Counted from the first letter of the stretch, positions 11,419-23,413 are shown. The stretch: DNA of 64,000 nt from Notospermus geniculatus (GCA_002633025.1 NMRB01000809.1:185506-249505), one strand, 5' to 3'. Translations and numbers: made by a program. Notes: generated by a model from the sequence alone, not told the origin.

Positions 11419-12114
11419 GTGAGGCATGAGTTTTAACTTCCTGGTGACAATTTTGGCTGCGAAATGAGCCTTACGATCACAAATATTCACAGAGGCAGTT
11501 CGTTGTTGACCTGTTGGAATGTCACCATTGGAATGCTGAGCTTGTCCAGAAAAAACGCTTGATTTGTAAGTGTGAATGATGAAATCTGAGTCGGGTAGAT
11601 AGAATACATCCCTAAATTCTCTGGAGATGTATTAAGCCCATTTCAGAATATCATGGAAGCAGCATCTTTCCGCCAGAAAAAATATTTAGGGGGGGCACAA
11701 TCCGGGTGCCTCCGGCCGAAGTGGGAGTCTGGTGGCCCTCCCCAGAAATTTTTTTTCCAGAAGCCCGGAGATGCGTTTTCCAAGCATTTCAGAGCTTAAA
11801 ACTTCCTGTGTGCAGATCTTTGTTCGACTGTTGTATCTCTTGAATGAAAATAAGGGCGAAGACACTGCTTTGCAGCCCTTTCAGCCCCTTGCCGCCCCTC
11901 TGGCAGAAACCCTTCTACACCTGTGTTTTTGAGTCCGTGACTGTGAATTTTCTTACTGTCAAAAGGGTTACACTGAGCTTCCGTACATACCTAACTTCCC
12001 ACAAAGTGCTGGGCACAACCCTACAAAAACGTGCCTTTTTGTAGGTCAGAGTATGCCGATGAGTCCGAACACCAAGTGTTTCTGGATGAAAGGGTGGATC
12101 TTTAAGTCACTTGT

Positions 12115-12249
12115 CAGGGCCGTATTTAGCTTTTTGGTCCTGGGGGCAAAAGCCTCTCGGGGAGGGGGGGGGGCAGAAGACCTCTTCTTGCCGTTTTTCC
12201 CCAAAATCTACATGAAAATCACGTTGGCCCCCCGCTAAATACGGCCCTG
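12115..12249. mobile_element. CAGG-ended element, 5-bp target duplication CTTGT
   Basis: CAGGGCCGTATTTAGC is mirrored by GCTAAATACGGCCCTG; CTTGT flanks both sides. P2 has the empty site with one CTTGT, proving insertion. 135 bp. Confidence 0.88.
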
Positions 12250-12328
12250 CTTGTCGGTTTACAAGATATTGTCCATTAGCTTCAAGTGTAAAAGGGTAGA
12301 ATTAAAAAACCCCTTTTCCCCTTTTCAG

Positions 12329-12565
12329 GTTCTATCCATGGCGCCAGGCCTCACAAAACTTGAAGTCATTCCCTTCAGAGTCGCTGCCTACAATAAAGTC
12401 AAAAAAGCAATGGATTTCTTCGATCCAGAAAAGAAGGATGATTTCATCTTCATCTCTGGGACGAAGATGCGAGCACTGGCCCGTGCCGGCGACACCCCGC
12501 CTGACGGTTTCATGGCTCCTGCAGCGTGGAAAGTTCTGTGTGAATACTACCAATCACTAGGCTAA
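12329..12565 (+). CDS. PAPSS: PAPSS terminal exon h, copy 1
   Basis: Opens [20 protein letters not shown], carries [14 protein letters not shown] and PPDGFMAP, and ends EYYQSLG then TAA. The length and end point fit the normal C-terminus of the family. The copy at 20111-20347 differs at three silent sites only. Confidence 0.95.
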   Translation, partial: VLSMAPGLTKLEVIPFRVAAYNKVKKAMDFFDPEKKDDFIFISGTKMRALARAGDTPPDGFMAPAAWKVLCEYYQSLG

Positions 12566-13155
12566 ATAATCTAGTTTCTGTATTAGGCCAGTTTTATAGA
12601 AATGTGATATGTAGTCTACTGTGAGAGGTGGTATGCTGACTGGTTGCAATTTTGGGATGTTCAAAGCAGGAGGGTTAATGCCTTAGCATCAGCTCTGTAG
12701 GCCTACACTGGAATCAGATTTAGCATCAACCTGCATGCCCAATTAGTCCCAGGTGCTGTAATTAGTTTAAAATGTAATTACATTAAATGTAATTACACTA
12801 AAATAAATTACATTAAAGTAATTACATTAAAATCCTCAAAGTGCCAGAGGTGACGATCATCAACTTTGAAGAACAGAAATTCAAAAAGCTTAAAATGTGT
12901 TGAGTGATCATCACGCCATCTAAGGACAATATGACCAAACTAATCTCATGGAAAAATTGTTAATGGTGGGACCAACTCAGTATTGGTGTAGATTTTTGTG
13001 CTTGTGATGTTTGCTCGATTATGGGGGGAATTGCTCAAAGAATTTGGCGCTTTAAGGGTTTTAAACAACCAAGTCTTATCCTAGTCATTGACATAGCAAG
13101 TTTGTTGTAGCAGCATTAGTTCAAGAGCTGCTTGTTAGTGGTGTGGTGGATATTA

Positions 13156-13538
13156 GTGAGGTTTCGCAAATGTGACGAAACACGAAGTACGAAATACGAA
13201 ATTCAACTTCATTTCCAGGACTATTTATGTATTTCTGGAAGATGGTTGCTACCACAAATGTCCTTGCTGCCAGTGCGTCTTTTAGCATATCATGTATGAC
13301 CGAGAGAGTTATGGTGCATCTTGAATTTTCAAATTTCCACTTCGTATCTACGAAGTTGACACGAAAGATAAATTTCAAAGTTTAATATAGGCTACACCGT
13401 AACTCTATCGGTCTAACGTCATATGCTAAAAGACGATATTTGTGGTACTAACCATCTCTGGAAATACATTACGTCATGGAAATGAAGTCCAATTTCATAT
13501 TTCGTACTTCGTATTTCGTCAGATTTGCAAAACCTCAC
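13156..13538. mobile_element. TA-flanked MITE GTGAGGTTTCGCAA (383-bp form)
   Basis: Left GTGAGGTTTCGCAAATGTGA and a right end mirroring it, TA on both sides, arms of tacgaaatacgaaa words. At the equivalent place in P2 a 118-bp relative with a different interior occupies the same TA. Confidence 0.82.
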
Positions 13539-13642
13539 TATATAAAATCCTCCGAAATTTTGATTACCAGTAGTTAGTGACTGGATGGGAAAAACCTAAT
13601 TGCATTTTCTTGTTTATTTGCTCAATCGAGAGAGGGGAGAAT

Positions 13643-13841
13643 GTGTGGTGGTCTAGAAAAACCTGTTGGATGTCGCACTGAGAAAGTGTTAACTACCGGT
13701 AATGGCCTTGGTGAACCCGCACATGTCAATAGCTGAAATGTACTTTGTAACAGGTAAACAGTAGCAGATCAATGCAATGCAATCTGACCGCCCTTGTTGA
13801 TCATTCAGCAACATCCGACGGGTTTTCCTAGACGGCCACAC
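13643..13841. mobile_element. MITE GTGTGGYGGTCTAGRAAAAC
   Basis: GTGTGGTGGTCTAGAAAAAC mirrored by GTTTTCCTAGACGGCCACAC. Also at 21362-21870 (P2, itself interrupted) and 56301-56497. Confidence 0.8.
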
Positions 13842-14344
13842 ATACTTTAGTGACATGCTCAACCTGCAACCGTAATACTCTCATTTTGATTCAATTACTT
13901 GTCAATAGGCGGCATACCACCTCACTCAGTCTTACCCTAGATCTTTGAGTGGACTGTGCCTGTGTATATTAGTCAGACCATTCCATTGATTCAGTGTAAT
14001 AGATTCAGTGTAATAGATACATGTACCGGTATCTATATTTCCCATCTAGTTTGGGACCAGGGATATAAAGTATTAGAAAAGTGGAAGTCCTTTATTCACC
14101 AGTCCTTCTATGTCTCGAATGGGGAATAGATATGAAATCAAAATGAAAAAAATCTCAACCTCCAGTGCATATCTCTTGATTTTTCACTGCAAGCGCTTGG
14201 TACATTCTACCTGTACATGTTGAATGAGTAAGAATTACATGCAAGGATTGTGCCTATGGAACCGATTGATTGACCTTTCATCACAAAGAAAAACCTTCTC
14301 TCTCACTGTGTTTTCTGTACACATCAACTGTTTCAATTAATATA

Positions 14345-14530
14345 TGTGTGTAAACTTTAGCTGTCTGTTGATGTGTGTGTGTATACTTAGCTGTCAGTTG
14401 ATAATTTCTGTACGGTACCGTATACGGAGCTGTCAGTTGATAATTTCTGTATACATGTACTTGGCTGTCAATTGATAATTTCTGTAGGCCTATACTTAAA
14501 GTGTCAATTGATAATTTCTGTATACTCAGC
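14345..14530. repeat. 39-bp tandem array, short allele
   Basis: Period built on agctgtcagttgataatttc; only one complete unit with CGGTACCGTATACG plus flanking degenerate units. The P2 array at 22395 has five. Confidence 0.85.
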
Positions 14531-15216
14531 TATCACCTGTGGCACACCACAAGCAGCTGGCCTTATTTTGTTTAAAAAATCTTCTTTTAAATTATTATAA
14601 AGAAGGTACTGCTGGTAACTTAATGCCATATTTCGTCTTTTGACAAAAAGAATGTGTTTCTATGCTCGTGGTGTTTTCTTGTTCCACAATAATCTCCATT
14701 TATTTGGTTCACAATGGTCTGAGTCGTGACCATATCAGAGAACTAGAGTCTGTTATGGATTCTCTTTAATTATTTGTTGGTGTGTTGATGAAGCATTGCC
14801 TTTTTTGGGCAAACTGTTGGCTACTGTAGGACTGTATTTTTAGTGTCCATTTAAGTTAGCGATAGGCCAGACTCGGAGATTACGTGTCCATTTAACTTCG
14901 CGATTGGGCGATCAATGCAACAGCTTCCCAGAAAAGACCAGCTTTGATCTTCTCAGTATAAGTGCCCGGGTAATAATTTCCTGTTTGACCTATCATCGAA
15001 TCATCGTTTTCGTTTTATTTAGGCCCTAGTCAAGTGTCCCGTGCAGGTGGCTGGTTTACATTTCTTTCAAAACCAGGAACTGTTATGATGTTGGGTAAAG
15101 TTAGCGCCCTTTTACGGTAATTAGGCCTAAGCGAATGACAGGCCAGACACGAAAGTCGCGAAATAAATGGCATGCGAACAATTAGGCTTGTACAGTATTT
15201 TGATAGGACAGCCAAT

Positions 15217-15480
15217 AGACAAATCCCAAATTCCCAGATCTGCGCACTTCCGCCGAAATGGCAAACAGAACCTCGACCTGAAACCAACTGACGTGACGCA
15301 ATCCATGATTCAGCAATGGTCGAGTCTGACACAACGTCATTGAACGCACTGTCGTCACATGGTCAGGGGGTTTTCTGCATCACGTCATTCAGTGTCAGAT
15401 GGTTTCAGACCGAGGTTCTGTTTGCCATTTCGGCGGAAGTGCGCAGATCTTTCTCGTTTTCGTCAATTTGGGATTTGTCT
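15217..15480. mobile_element. Fold-back element AGACAAATCCC, copy in P1
   Basis: AGACAAATCCCAAATT mirrored by AATTTGGGATTTGTCT, with long inner arms (CTGCGCACTTCCGCCGAAAT). AT on each side. The fragment near 24781 has the empty site with a single AT. Confidence 0.83.
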
Positions 15481-16320
15481 ATCAGGGTTCAATTTTAGGG
15501 TCCTGCTGTTGTCCTAGTCCATGGGAGCCTGAATTAAAGTTGGTGGTTGATCAGACCTGGAATAGAAGTTGCAGTTGCACTGCTGGTCATCTAAAACCAA
15601 CTGCTTCACTCTTCAATGGACAAGCGGAGCAAAATCTCTAAAATCGAACCCCGGTTGAGTGTCAAACGGAGAGCTGCACGTGCATATTGTTCTGATGATC
15701 ACTGAAGGTTAACAATTTCAAGACTGCATGAATATTATGTTGGTTGTGCAAATATGGTCACATCATGTTAATGGTACAGACTTCACACAATAATCTGACC
15801 TCCAGCGTGAGGAAGGGATACTTACCGGTACTGAAACACTTTCAATTATGAAATGGGGTACCGGCAAACAAAAGGAGGCGCTGATCATCAACTCGGTTAA
15901 AACGCAGGTGCGCATGCCTTTGCGATTGTTGAACGTCATCAGCCGTCGTGCGTCATTCTGACGTTACAAAAACTGCGTCATTCACAACCCATGACGTCGA
16001 CCATTCGCCTGTCGTTTACACTAAAATGGCCAACTTTATCGATTAAATTCATCATCTTCCCGCAGAGATTTTTGCTCAAAAGCCATAAGATATATTTTAG
16101 CAGTTCTGTACTTAATGATATAAAATTAAAATCAGAAATCGAGTGCAATGTTTTAGTTATATTTGGCCTAAAAACAGGGTGTGCTATTCAGAATTAATTG
16201 GAAAATAACGTTAGCCTCACTTTCAATTACGCAGTTATGACCGAGTTGATAGTCAGCGCCGCGTCGCGGATTAGGTCTGCCGGTACCTCATTGAGTTTTA
16301 GTTCAAATTACATGTAGGGT

Positions 16321-16648
16321 CGTATTTTAGAACGTTCCTTAACATTAAAGTCGACCTTAAAGGAGCACGGTATTGGATCTCAAATGCGTTATTTGACTGC
16401 CGACGTAGAGAGAGCCACCTAGCGGCAGTACCGGTAACACAAACTACAAAAATGCATTACAAAATGTACGGAGGAAATCGGGTCAACTCGCCAAGATACG
16501 TCGTTGGTCCCTGGGTTGGAGAGTGGCACAGTGGCGCCGGCTGTTGAGAAAAAAGTGGCAACACCGTGCTCCTTTAAGTCTATTGTAAAACCATCGAGAA
16601 CAATAGATTTAAGGTGGACCTTCATGTTAAGGAACGTTCTAAAATACG
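16321..16648. mobile_element. Fold-back pair: CGTATTTTAGAACGTTCC outer, TTAA|AGGAGCACGG inner
   Basis: Outer arms CGTATTTTAGAACGTTCC are mirrored at 16631-16648. An inner element (16361-16573) starts AGGAGCACGGTATTG, ends CACCGTGCTCCT and is flanked by TTAA. Copies at 26373-26700 and, partly, 25192-25438. Confidence 0.75.
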
Positions 16649-16911
16649 GCCCGTAGTGTTGGAAATTAAAGTGAAGAGTACATGTGTCTATGGAATGAAA
16701 AATTGCTGCTTTGTAAATTATGCTAATTTATACCAATTTCTTTTTTCGTTTATTTTGCTTACCAGGCATGCATATGATTTTGTTCGGAGATGATTTTTGT
16801 CCATCTTCAATTCAAGCAGAGCCCCTGGCATGCCTGGCTGTTTTGGACTGGTGTTTGGGATGTCGATCTTCAGTAGTCTCTTTAGCAATTGACGCATTAC
16901 GAGGTCTGAAA

Positions 16912-17104
16912 TTCACAAGCAATCTTTGTGAAGATCACAAGTGACCCCATTAGTAACGGGGTCTTGAAATGAACCTTACAAGCAATCTTTGTGAAGATCA
17001 CAAGTGACCCCATTAGTAACGGGGTGTTGAAATGAACCTTACAAGCAATCTTTGTGAAGATCACAAGTGACCCCATTAGTAACGGGGTGTTGAAATGAAC
17101 CTTT
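16912..17104. repeat. 63-bp minisatellite, short allele
   Basis: Units at 16943, 17006 and 17069, exact period 63, containing gaccccattagtaacggggt. P2 has six. Confidence 0.92.
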
Positions 17105-17630
17105 TATCCTTTCATTTCTCTCCCCCAGAGGACTTGGAATGTCATGGTTCTCATCTGCTGACGATTAGCTTTACTTTCATTTTACTTACAATTGGTACGG
17201 GTACAGCAAATGAATGAAACTCTGGTGATAGTTCACAAAAAATTCTATACCGGTAGCGTCTTATGAGCAGTTGCACCGGTGACATTCTTTGTGTCTTCAG
17301 CTGTTGCACTGAACTCAGAAAACTTCCGGAACAGGTGGAAATCGTTGTTGAATTCTGTAGTCAGAATGACCCAGTCTTAGATGCCCATCTGTCAGTGCCT
17401 AGTCTGACTTTATTATACCGTACATTGTTGTGTGGTTAAGGTCGATTTGTTGTTGATGTTCGAAGATAGAAAAATCATGACATGAATAAAGGCGAAATAT
17501 ACTGTGGCAGAAAAATGACTTGTTTGTTTCATCTAGGTACCAGTAGGCCTATAGGCCTACTTGTATACTGTACTACCTGTACAAAATAAACCACAAAAAA
17601 ATGACACAATGTGAAACAATATACCGGTAA

Positions 17631-17802
17631 TCCAAGTCGCCTCCGATATTTGCAAATTTTCAAACCCCACACTGTTTAGGCTCTTCAGGTACTTTCAAGT
17701 CAAAATCCCAGAAGTAAAAAGGATTCTGGGATTTTGACTTGAAACTGCCTGAAGGAGACTCAGTGTGGGGTTGAAAATTTGCAAATATTGGAGACGACTT
17801 GG
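17631..17802. mobile_element. Palindromic MITE (AAGTCGTCTCC family)
   Basis: TCCAAGTCGCCTCCGATATT mirrored by AATATTGGAGACGACTTGGA; centre around the mirrored words atcccag and ctgggat. Confidence 0.78.
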
Positions 17803-18747
17803 ATTTTATGCTTACTAGGCTACCGGTACTGGTACCAGTACCGTAATATTGCAAAATGTCTTTCTTGTGGGGACCTGTACGTGCAACCATGCTGGAAATG
17901 TCCCAACATTCATTAGTTCTAATTCTGATGCCCAGGTACCGTAGGTGATGAGGGCAGAAAGCATGTCCCCCAGTGGCCCCCTGGCCTGCTCTGAGAAAAC
18001 CGAAAAATTTTGTATAGGCCTACCGGAACTAAAAAAGGCCACGTCTCTTTCAATCTGTGGTCTTTATCGTGTTGAATGAAGTTCCACTTCACAAATAATG
18101 GCATCTCCCTCTTCAATTTGAGAATTGTCCTCCCTCACCCCAAGACAAACTCGTACCCACTGCTCAACGAAGAGGAAGGGCAAAGTGGCGGAGGTGGGGA
18201 TGGATCCAGTGCAACCGCCTGCAAACCAAAGAAACAAACAAAACTTGGCGTTTGCCTTTTGTTTTGTTGTGGTTTTTATCTCTTCCACCAGATGGCACTA
18301 GTGGGCGAATCACGTGACTGGACAAGATGGCCTGATCGGGCTTTTGATCTTGATTTCTGCATAAACATCACCGATTTTATCACCGTTTTCTCCCTTATTA
18401 TGCCCCTACAAGCTGCACTACCTTGGGGTTTTCGAGATCTTATATCTTAGATGTAGAGGAGTACGATAGACGTGGAAGAGATGGCGAGCACGAATGGTAA
18501 ACAGTGTGCTTTTGCGTCAGTCTGTCTGCAAACAACCAAAATGAAACAGGCAAGCCAAGCCTGCAGGTGGCTTCGCTTTTTAGGCCCAGGCCTGCTAGTG
18601 CTGCTGCTATATCGGGGTTGATGGATGCCTGCTGCCACTGCACTGCCAGTGCCAGCTATAGATCGATCCCGTCAATTGGGACCTTGTTTACATAAATGAA
18701 ACATGCATCACATTTTCAATCACCGAGAATGAAATACTAACAAGCGA
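17803..18747. other. Gene-free sequence, shared with 28417-29353
   Basis: No conserved coding potential. Short open frames here (for example 18076-18450) differ between the two units by indels, so they are not genes. Confidence 0.5.
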
Positions 18748-18807
18748 ATCAAGTTGAAATCAAACCAAATGCACACAAGGCAGACTGATTCTATTTGTCT
18801 CTTTCAG

Positions 18808-18933
18808 GTTCAATGGCACTGCAAAGCTAGGATGAATGCTGGGGCAAATTTCTATATCGTTGGGCGGGACCCTGCCGGTATGCCTCATCCCGATACAAAA
18901 CAGGATTTGTATGAAGCCACACATGGTGGGAAG
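18808..18933 (+). CDS. PAPSS: PAPSS exon g, copy 2
   Basis: Same 42 codons and splice sites as the first copy; two changes, both silent (GCC/GCT and GGA/GGG). In phase with exon f at 10448, so it could replace exon g if the duplication were real. Confidence 0.85.
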
Positions 18934-19593
18934 GTGAGGCATGAGTTTTAACTTCCTGTTGACAATTTTGGCTGCGAAACGAGCCTTACGATGACAAATA
19001 TTCACAAACATTCACAGAGGCAGTTCTTTGTTGACCTGTTGGAATGTCACCATTGGAATGCTGAGCTTGTCCAGAAAAAACGCTTGATTTGTGAATGATA
19101 TGAAATCTGAGTCAGGTAGATAGAATACATCCCTAAATTCTCTGGAGATGTATTAAGCCCATTTCAGAATATCATGGAAGCAGCATCTTTCCACCAGAAA
19201 AAATATTTAGGGGGCACAATCCAGGTGCCTCCGGCCGAAGTGGGGGTCTGGTGGCCCTCCCCAGAAATTTTTTTCCAGAAGCCCGGAGATGCGTTTTCCA
19301 AGCATTTCAGAGTGTAAAACTTCCTGTGTACAGATCTTTGTTCTACTGTTGTATCTCTTGAATGAAAATAAGGGCGAAGACACTGCTCTGCAGCCCTTTC
19401 AGCCCCTTGCCGCCCCTCTGGCAGAAACCCTTCTACACCTGTGTTTTTGAGGCCGTGACTGTGAATTTTCTTACTGTCAAAAGGGTTACGCTGAGCTTCC
19501 GTACATACCTAACTTCCCACAAAGTGCCGGGCACCCCCTACAAAAACATGTCGGTTTGTAGGTCAGAGTATGTCGATGAGTCCGAACACCAAG

Positions 19594-19995
19594 GGCCATA
19601 TTTATGAAGCGCGATTAGGCCAATACGCGTGTAAATTTATAGTTATTCCTGTTAAGGGCCTAGAAAACCATTGTGTTACTACCTTGTACGCTGCTTGATC
19701 GGCAGCGTTTACCCACAGGATAACCACACGCGGTTAACATTCCTGCGTTTACGTGCAGGAGGATCGAAGAAAAGAGCTGAATGACTCTAAACAAGGGCTG
19801 TAGGTTGTTCAAATTTTTCTTTTGTCCTCCTGCAGGTGGACAAAGGAAAGTTAACCACGGGTGATTTTCCTGCGGGTAAACGCTGCCGATGAAGCAGCGT
19901 AGAAGGTAGCAAAACAATGGTTTTCTAGGCCCTTAACCTGAATATCTATGAATTTACACGCGTGTTGACCAATCGCGCTTCGTAAATACGGCGCC
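19594..19995. mobile_element. 402-bp near-complete palindrome, present only in P2
   Basis: GGCCATATTTATGAAGCGCG at left is mirrored, with small changes, by CGCGCTTCGTAAATACGGCGCC-type sequence at right, and inner arms (CTAGAAAACCATTGT/ACAATGGTTTTCTAG) also pair. P1 has the uninterrupted site (ccaagtgtttc). Confidence 0.8.
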
Positions 19996-20110
19996 ATGTG
20001 TTTCTGGATGAAAGGGTGGATCTTTAAGTCACTTGTCGGTTTACAAGATATTGTCCATTAGCTTCAAGTGTGAAAGGGTAGAATTAAAAACCCCCTTTTC
20101 CCCATTTCAG

Positions 20111-20347
20111 GTTCTATCCATGGCACCAGGCCTCACAAAACTTGAAGTCATTCCCTTCAGAGTCGCTGCCTACAATAAAGTCAAAAAAGCAATGGATTTC
20201 TTTGATCCAGAAAAGAAGGATGATTTCATCTTCATCTCTGGGACGAAGATGCGAGCGCTGGCCCGTGCCGGCGACACCCCGCCTGACGGTTTCATGGCTC
20301 CTGCAGCGTGGAAAGTTCTGTGTGAATACTACCAATCACTAGGCTAA
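20111..20347 (+). CDS. PAPSS: PAPSS terminal exon h, copy 2
   Basis: Identical protein to the first copy, with three silent changes (GCG/GCA, TTC/TTT, GCA/GCG), an intact acceptor atttcag and a TAA stop. The lack of amino-acid change while the flanks differ by many elements fits allelic copies or a recent duplicate still under selection. Confidence 0.85.
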   Translation, partial: VLSMAPGLTKLEVIPFRVAAYNKVKKAMDFFDPEKKDDFIFISGTKMRALARAGDTPPDGFMAPAAWKVLCEYYQSLG

Positions 20348-20938
20348 ATAATCTAGTTTCTGTATTAGGCAAGTTTTATAGAAATGTGATATGTAGTCTA
20401 CTGTGAGAGGTGGTATGCTGACTGGTTACAATTTTGGGATGTTCAAAGCAGGAGGGTTAATGCCTTAGCATCAGCTCTGTAGGCCTACAATGGAATCAGA
20501 TTTAGCATCAACCTGCATGCCCAATTAGTCCCAGGTGCTGTAATTAGTTTAAAATGTAATTACATTAAATATAATTACATTAAAATAAATTACATTAAAG
20601 TAATTACATTAAAATCCTCAAAGTGCCAGAGGTGACGATCATCAACTTTGAAGAACAGAAATTCAAAAAGCTTAAAATGTGTTGAGTGATCATCACGCCA
20701 TCTAAGGACAATATGACCAAACTAATCTCATGGAAATATTGTTAGTGGTGGGACCAACTCAGTATTGGTATAGATTTTTGTGCCTGTGATGTTTGCTCGA
20801 TTTATGGGGGGAATTGCTCAAAGAATTTGGCGCTTTAAGGGTTTTAAACAACCAAGTCTTACCCTAGTCATTGACAAAGCGAGCTTGTTGTAGCAGCATT
20901 AGTTCAAGAGCTGCTTGTTAGTGGTGCAGTTGATATTA

Positions 20939-21056
20939 GTGAGGTTTCGCAAGTGCCCAGTTAGGCCCTACGACGATGTTTATCTATTGTGTGGGTATAC
21001 CCAAACAATACATAAACGTTGCCGTATGGCCTAACCGGGCGCTTGCGAAACCTCAC
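20939..21056. mobile_element. TA-flanked MITE GTGAGGTTTCGCAA (118-bp form)
   Basis: Near-perfect hairpin: GTGAGGTTTCGCAAGTGCCC mirrored by GCGCTTGCGAAACCTCAC, TA on both sides. A sister 118-bp copy is at 50803-50920. Confidence 0.87.
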
Positions 21057-21075
21057 TATTATATAAAATCCTCCC

Positions 21076-21280
21076 AAAAGGGGCTGTTCATTTTCCTCAC
21101 TTAAGGAATCTGAATTGTGGTCCTTGGGAAAGCGGAAAAAGCTATGCACTTGCAAATTGCAGGGATTATTTGTTGTGCAGTACGGAATAATCGCTGCAAT
21201 TTGCAGGTTCATAGCTTCCTCCATTTTCTCAAGGATCACAACTCAGATTCCTCAATTGACGAAAATTAACAGTCCCTTTT
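21076..21280. mobile_element. Palindromic element AAAAGGGGCTGTTC, only in P2
   Basis: AAAAGGGGCTGTTCATTTTC mirrored down to CAGTCCCTTTT. P1 lacks it. Confidence 0.75.
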
Positions 21281-21361
21281 GATTACCAGTAGTTAGTGAC
21301 TGGATGGAAAAAACCTAATTGCATTTTCTTGTTTATTTGCTCAATCGAGAGAGGGGAGAAT

Positions 21362-21870
21362 GTGTGGCGATCTAGAAAAACCCGTTGGATGTTGCATTTG
21401 AGAAATTGTTAACAGTTAAATGTGCTGGTTCACCAAGGCCATTCGTTACTAATGGCCTTGGTGAACCCGCACATTTCAATAGCTGAAATGTACTTTGTAA
21501 CAGGTAAACAGTTAACCCTTTAGGACTCATAACGGCCGTCGACGGCCGCCTAGAAACCCCTTAGACACCCCTGTGAAATTTCACAAAAATCGCATCTGGC
21601 TCCTTAAATATTTTGCGGAACTTCAAATACCTTACATCTCAATGATGATAGATCCTCAAGCCAGCCTGCGCTGGCCGATGCAAGCGCCAACTTAACGACG
21701 GATTGGGAATGAGCCGAATTTGGTAGGCCGGTGTAGGCCGTTATGAGGGGACCTGTGACCATACACTTTTTACCCACTGAGTCCTAAAGGGTTAAACAGT
21801 AGCATCAATGCAGTGCAATCTGACAGCCCTTGTTGATCATTCAGCGACGTGTTTTCCTAGACGGCCACAC
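21362..21870. mobile_element. MITE GTGTGGCGATCTAG, interrupted copy in P2
   Basis: Same element as 13643-13841, split by the insertion at 21516-21791. Confidence 0.8.
21516..21791. mobile_element. Nested element CCCTTTAGGACTCA
   Basis: CCCTTTAGGACTCA mirrored by TGAGTCCTAAAGGG with TTAA on each side. The empty site in P1 and in the sister at 56.4 kb reads ggtaaacagtag, so the duplication could instead be the 8-bp TAAACAGT. Confidence 0.78.
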
Positions 21871-22394
21871 GTCTACTTTAGTGACATGCTCAACCTGCAA
21901 CCGTAATACTCTCATATTGATTTGATTACTTGTCAATAGGCGGCATACCACCTCACTCAGTCTTACCCTAGATCTTTGAGTGGACTGTGCCTGTGTATAT
22001 TAGTCAGACCATTCCATTGATTCAGTGTAATAGATACATGTATCTATATTTCCCATCTAGTTTGGGACCAGTGATATAAAGTATTAGAAAAGTGGAAGTC
22101 CTTTATTCACCAGTCCTTCTATTTCTCGAATGGGGAATAGTTATGAAATCAAAATGAAAAAAATCTCAACCTCCACTGCATATCTCTTGATTTTTCACTG
22201 CAAGCGCTTGGTACATTCTACCTGTACATGTTGAATGAGTAAGAATTACATGCAAGGATTGTGCCTATGGAACCCATTGATTGACCTTTCATCACAAAGA
22301 AAAACCTTCTCTCTCTCATCACAAAGAAAAACCTTCTCTCTCTCACTGTGTTTTCTGTACACATCAACTGTTTCAATTAATATATGTGTGTAAA

Positions 22395-22730
22395 CTTTAG
22401 CTGTCTGTTGATGTGTGTGTGTATACTTAGCTGTCAGTTGATAATTTCTGTACGGTACCGTATACGAAGCTGTCAGTTGATAATTTCTGTACGGTACCGT
22501 ATACGGAGCTGTCAGTTGATAATTTCTGTACGGTACCGTATACGAAGCTGTCAGTTGATAATTTCTGTACGGTACCGTATACGGAGCTGTCAGTTGATAA
22601 TTTCTGTACGGTACCGTATACGGAGCTGTCAGTTGATAATTTCTGTATACATGTACTTGGCTGTCAATTGATAATTTCTGTAGGCCTATACCTAAAGTGT
22701 CAATTGATAATTTCTGTATACTCAGCTATC
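22395..22730. repeat. 39-bp tandem array, expanded allele
   Basis: Five near-identical 39-bp units bearing GTACGGTACCGTATACG. The period is 13 codons, so a repeated open frame appears; it has no other coding support. Confidence 0.93.
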
Positions 22731-23413
22731 ACCTGTGGCACACCACAAGCAGCTGGCCTTATTTTGTTTAAAAAAATCTTCTTTTAAATTATTATAATGA
22801 AGGTACTGCTGGTAACTTAATGCCATATTTCGTCTTTTGACAAAAAGAATGTGTTTCTATGCTCGTGGTGTTTTCTTGTTCCACAATAATCTCCATTTAT
22901 TTGGTTCACAATGGTCTGAGTCGTGACCATATCAGAGAACTAGAGTCTGTTATGGATTCTCTTTAATTATTTGTTGGTGTGTTGATGAAGCATTGCCTTT
23001 TTTGGGCAAACTGTTGGCTACTGTCGGACTGTATTTTTAGTGTCCATTTAAGTTAGCGATAGGCCAGACTCGGAGATTACGTGTCCATTTAACTTCGCGA
23101 TTGGGCGATCAATGCAACAGCTTCCCAGAAAAGACCAGCTTTGATCTTCTCAGTATAAGTGCCCGGGTAATAATTTCCTGTTTGACCTATCATCGAATCA
23201 TCGTTTTCGTTTTATTTAGGCCCTAGTCAAGTGTCCCGTGCAGGTGGCTGGTTTACATTTCTTTCAAAACCAGGAACTGTTATGATGTTGGGTAAAGTTA
23301 GCGCCCTTTTACGGTAATTAGGCCTAAGCGAATGACAGGCCAGACACGAAAGTCGCGAAATAAATGGCATGCGAACAATTAGGCTTGTACAGTATTTTGA
23401 TAGGACAGCCAAT

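Larger units (their letters stand above)
640..12565 (+). other. PAPSS: PAPS synthase gene, 3' part (ATP-sulfurylase half), gene-level entry
   Basis: Bifunctional 3'-phosphoadenosine-5'-phosphosulfate synthase makes the universal sulfate donor PAPS: the C-terminal ATP-sulfurylase half turns ATP plus sulfate into APS, and the N-terminal APS kinase phosphorylates APS. Seen here: eight exons (640-872, 2987-3098, 5704-5909, 6817-6948, 9301-9430, 10448-10590, 11293-11418, 12329-12565) whose phases chain without a break and give about 438 residues ending in a normal stop. This matches the whole sulfurylase half of animal PAPSS starting at the FTGIDS linker. The HNGH nucleotide-binding motif, the GRDPAGM motif and the FISGTKMR segment are intact. 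The APS-kinase exons must lie left of the window. The last two exons recur at 18808 and 20111. PAPSS1 and PAPSS2 cannot be told apart; invertebrates usually carry one gene. Confidence 0.95.
11233..18657 (+). repeat. Duplicated unit P1 (holds PAPSS exons g and h)
   Basis: Aligns head to tail with 18748-29353 over its whole length, with scattered single-base changes and clean insertion differences. It lacks the inserts at 19594, 21076, 21516 and 27861 and the alternate fragment at 24015, but has its own insert at 12115. About 94 bases (18658-18747) separate the units. Confidence 0.85.

Noticed and set aside
12802-12807. PAPSS poly(A) signal AATAAA
   Set aside because: Falls in a run of attacatta-type palindromic repeats; too weak to call.
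22384-22671. Repeat protein of 13-residue units
   Set aside because: Product of the 39-bp tandem array; the P1 version has only one unit and no coding context.
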